Assembly: GCA_001701065.1 (NCBI GenBank)
Contig: DAAL01000171.1
Location: 1-7,627, forward strand
Origin: Bacteroidales bacterium GP4
GTDB taxonomy: Bacteria > Bacteroidota > Bacteroidia > Bacteroidales > Muribaculaceae
Direction: 5' to 3'
Length of the DNA stretch: 7,627 nt
Below, piece after piece: positions 6,407 through 7,627 of the stretch. The position numbers and the translations under genes were made by a program. The notes under the pieces were generated by a model, which saw only the letters and a list, made by a program, of their open reading frames with translations, was not told the origin of the DNA and did no database searches. The stretch's first letter is position 1. The number at the start of each line of letters is the position of its first letter.

Positions 6407-7474
6407 ATGAAAAAGCATAATTTCTATGCCGGCCCCTCTATTCTTAGTGAATACACTATTAAGAATACAGCAGAGGCAATCAAAGACTTTGCAGGTACAG
6501 GACTTTCTATACTTGAAATCTCCCACCGCAGCAAAGAGTTCACAGCAGTTATCGAGGAAGCACAGCAGCTTGTCAAAGAGCTACTTGAAGTCCCCGAAGG
6601 ATATCAGGTGCTCTTCCTTGGCGGCGGAGCCTCGCTTCAGTTCTGCATGGTACCCTACAACCTGCTTAAGAAAAAAGCCGCTTATCTTGACACCGGCACA
6701 TGGGCATCCAATGCCATAAAAGAGGCAAAACTCTTCGGTGAAGTAGATGTAGTGGCATCAAGCAAAGACAAGAACTATACCTATATACCCAAAGGATACG
6801 TGGTTCCCGAGGATGCCGATTACTTCCACTATACCACCAACAACACTATCTACGGTACTGAGATGCGCCATGAGCCTGACGTGAAAGTGCCTTTGGTAGC
6901 CGACATGTCGAGCGACATCTTCTCACGTCCGGTGGATGTGTCAAAATATGACGTAATCTACGCAGGCGCACAGAAGAACCTTGCGCCCGCCGGTGTGACT
7001 ATCGTTATAGTCAAGGAAGACGCTCTCGGCAACGTTGAACGCGCCATCCCCACCATGCTTGACTACCGCACCCACGTGAAGAAGGGTTCGATGTTCAACA
7101 CTCCTCCCGTACTTCCCATCTACTCCGCACTGCAGACCCTCAAGTACTATAAGGAGCTTGGCGGCGTAAAGGAAATGGAACGCCGGGACCTCGCCAAAGC
7201 CGAACTTCTCTACGAGGCTATCGACTCAAGCAAGATGTTTGTGGGCACAGTGGTTCCCGAGGACCGTTCAATCATGAATGTTTGCTTCGTAATGAAGCCC
7301 GAATATGACGGTCTCGACAAAGAATTTATAGACTTTGCGTCGACAAAGGGCATCGTAGGCATCAAGGGACACCGTTCAGTGGGCGGATTCCGTGCGTCAC
7401 TTTATAACGCACTTCCCATAGAGAGCGTGAAGGTGCTTGTGGAAGCAATGAAAGAATTTGAAAAAAAGCATTGA
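6407..7474 (+). CDS. serC: Phosphoserine aminotransferase
   Basis: A class V PLP aminotransferase, 355 residues, full length for SerC. It converts 3-phosphohydroxypyruvate and glutamate to 3-phosphoserine and 2-oxoglutarate in serine synthesis, and in many bacteria also acts on 3-hydroxy-4-phosphohydroxythreonine for vitamin B6. Seen: NFYAGPSIL (5-13), ISHRSKEF (38-45, His40-Arg41 binding phosphate of the substrate), the PLP-phosphate loop GGGAS (72-76), TGTWA (96-100), [11 protein letters not shown] (165-175, Asp166 at the ring nitrogen), the Schiff-base lysine Lys190 in [12 protein letters not shown], and [15 protein letters not shown] (321-335) with the C-terminal substrate arginines. The start gives the conserved N-terminus directly and fits the promoter. 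serA follows after one base, so the two are one operon. The gene is intact. Confidence 0.96.
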   Translation: MKKHNFYAGPSILSEYTIKNTAEAIKDFAGTGLSILEISHRSKEFTAVIEEAQQLVKELLEVPEGYQVLFLGGGASLQFCMVPYNLLKKKAAYLDTGTWASNAIKEAKLFGEVDVVASSKDKNYTYIPKGYVVPEDADYFHYTTNNTIYGTEMRHEPDVKVPLVADMSSDIFSRPVDVSKYDVIYAGAQKNLAPAGVTIVIVKEDALGNVERAIPTMLDYRTHVKKGSMFNTPPVLPIYSALQTLKYYKELGGVKEMERRDLAKAELLYEAIDSSKMFVGTVVPEDRSIMNVCFVMKPEYDGLDKEFIDFASTKGIVGIKGHRSVGGFRASLYNALPIESVKVLVEAMKEFEKKH

Positions 7475-7475
7475 T

Positions 7476-7627
7476 ATGAAAGTATTGGTAGCAACCGAAA
7501 AACCGTTTGCGTCAGTAGCCGTGGACGGCATACGCAAGGTTATCGAGGACGCAGGCTATGAACTCGAACTCCTCGAAAAGTATCAGTCAAAGAGCGAATT
7601 GCTCAACGCAGTGGCTGATGCCGACGC
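7476..7627 (+). CDS. serA: D-3-phosphoglycerate dehydrogenase, N-terminal 50 residues (cut by window edge)
   Basis: An open frame begins with ATG at 7476, one base after the serC stop, and runs off the right edge. The translation starts MKVLVATEKPFASVAVDGIR and continues with a helix and a second strand (AGYELELLEKYQSKSELLNAVADAD), the usual beginning of the D-2-hydroxyacid dehydrogenase substrate-binding domain. By position after serC the likely product is SerA, which oxidises 3-phosphoglycerate with NAD+ to feed SerC. The NAD-binding GxGxxG motif and the catalytic Arg/Glu/His residues lie outside the window, so another hydroxyacid dehydrogenase cannot be fully excluded, but the serC-serA pair is common in Bacteroidales. 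Confidence 0.85.
   Translation, partial: MKVLVATEKPFASVAVDGIRKVIEDAGYELELLEKYQSKSELLNAVADAD

Overview
The window looks like ordinary chromosomal DNA from the Bacteroidota, most likely order Bacteroidales, possibly Muribaculaceae or a related gut lineage. The evidence is promoter boxes of the Bacteroidota type (TAnnTTTG at -7) in front of all three transcription units, A-rich leaders without a clear Shine-Dalgarno sequence, and Bacteroidales-style gene groups (bioA-bioF-bioG/bioC, serC-serA). The family-level placement is a guess. I see no insertion sequence, phage gene, tRNA, rRNA or CRISPR array.

Layout. (1) Bases 1-3185, minus strand: a biotin operon read right to left, bioA, bioF, then a bioG-bioC fusion that runs off the left edge. 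Both junctions are 4-base ATGA overlaps, so translation is probably coupled. The BioG-BioC protein makes and releases the pimeloyl-ACP precursor, BioF converts pimeloyl-ACP to KAPA (8-amino-7-oxononanoate), and BioA converts KAPA to DAPA (7,8-diaminononanoate). bioD and bioB are not in the window. (2) Bases 3186-3468: a divergent intergenic region of 283 bp. It holds the bio promoter with a perfect 9-bp inverted repeat over its expected -33 position, a G-rich/T-rich stretch that could fold into a hairpin, an A-tract region, and the rightward promoter with a GTGTA/TACAC repeat cluster. (3) Bases 3469-6211, plus strand: a four-gene operon of ABC ATPase, ABC-2-type six-helix permease, short YtrA-type GntR regulator and an unrecognised membrane-anchored beta-rich protein. 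Two junctions are ATGA overlaps and one is a 15-bp gap. A strong intrinsic terminator follows. (4) Bases 6212-7627, plus strand: a promoter, complete serC, and the first 50 codons of serA, the first two enzymes of serine synthesis.

The least understood parts are the YtrA-type ABC module, with its in-operon regulator, candidate operator and unknown fourth protein, and the palindrome in front of the biotin operon. The two biosynthetic blocks are conventional apart from the BioG-BioC fusion.
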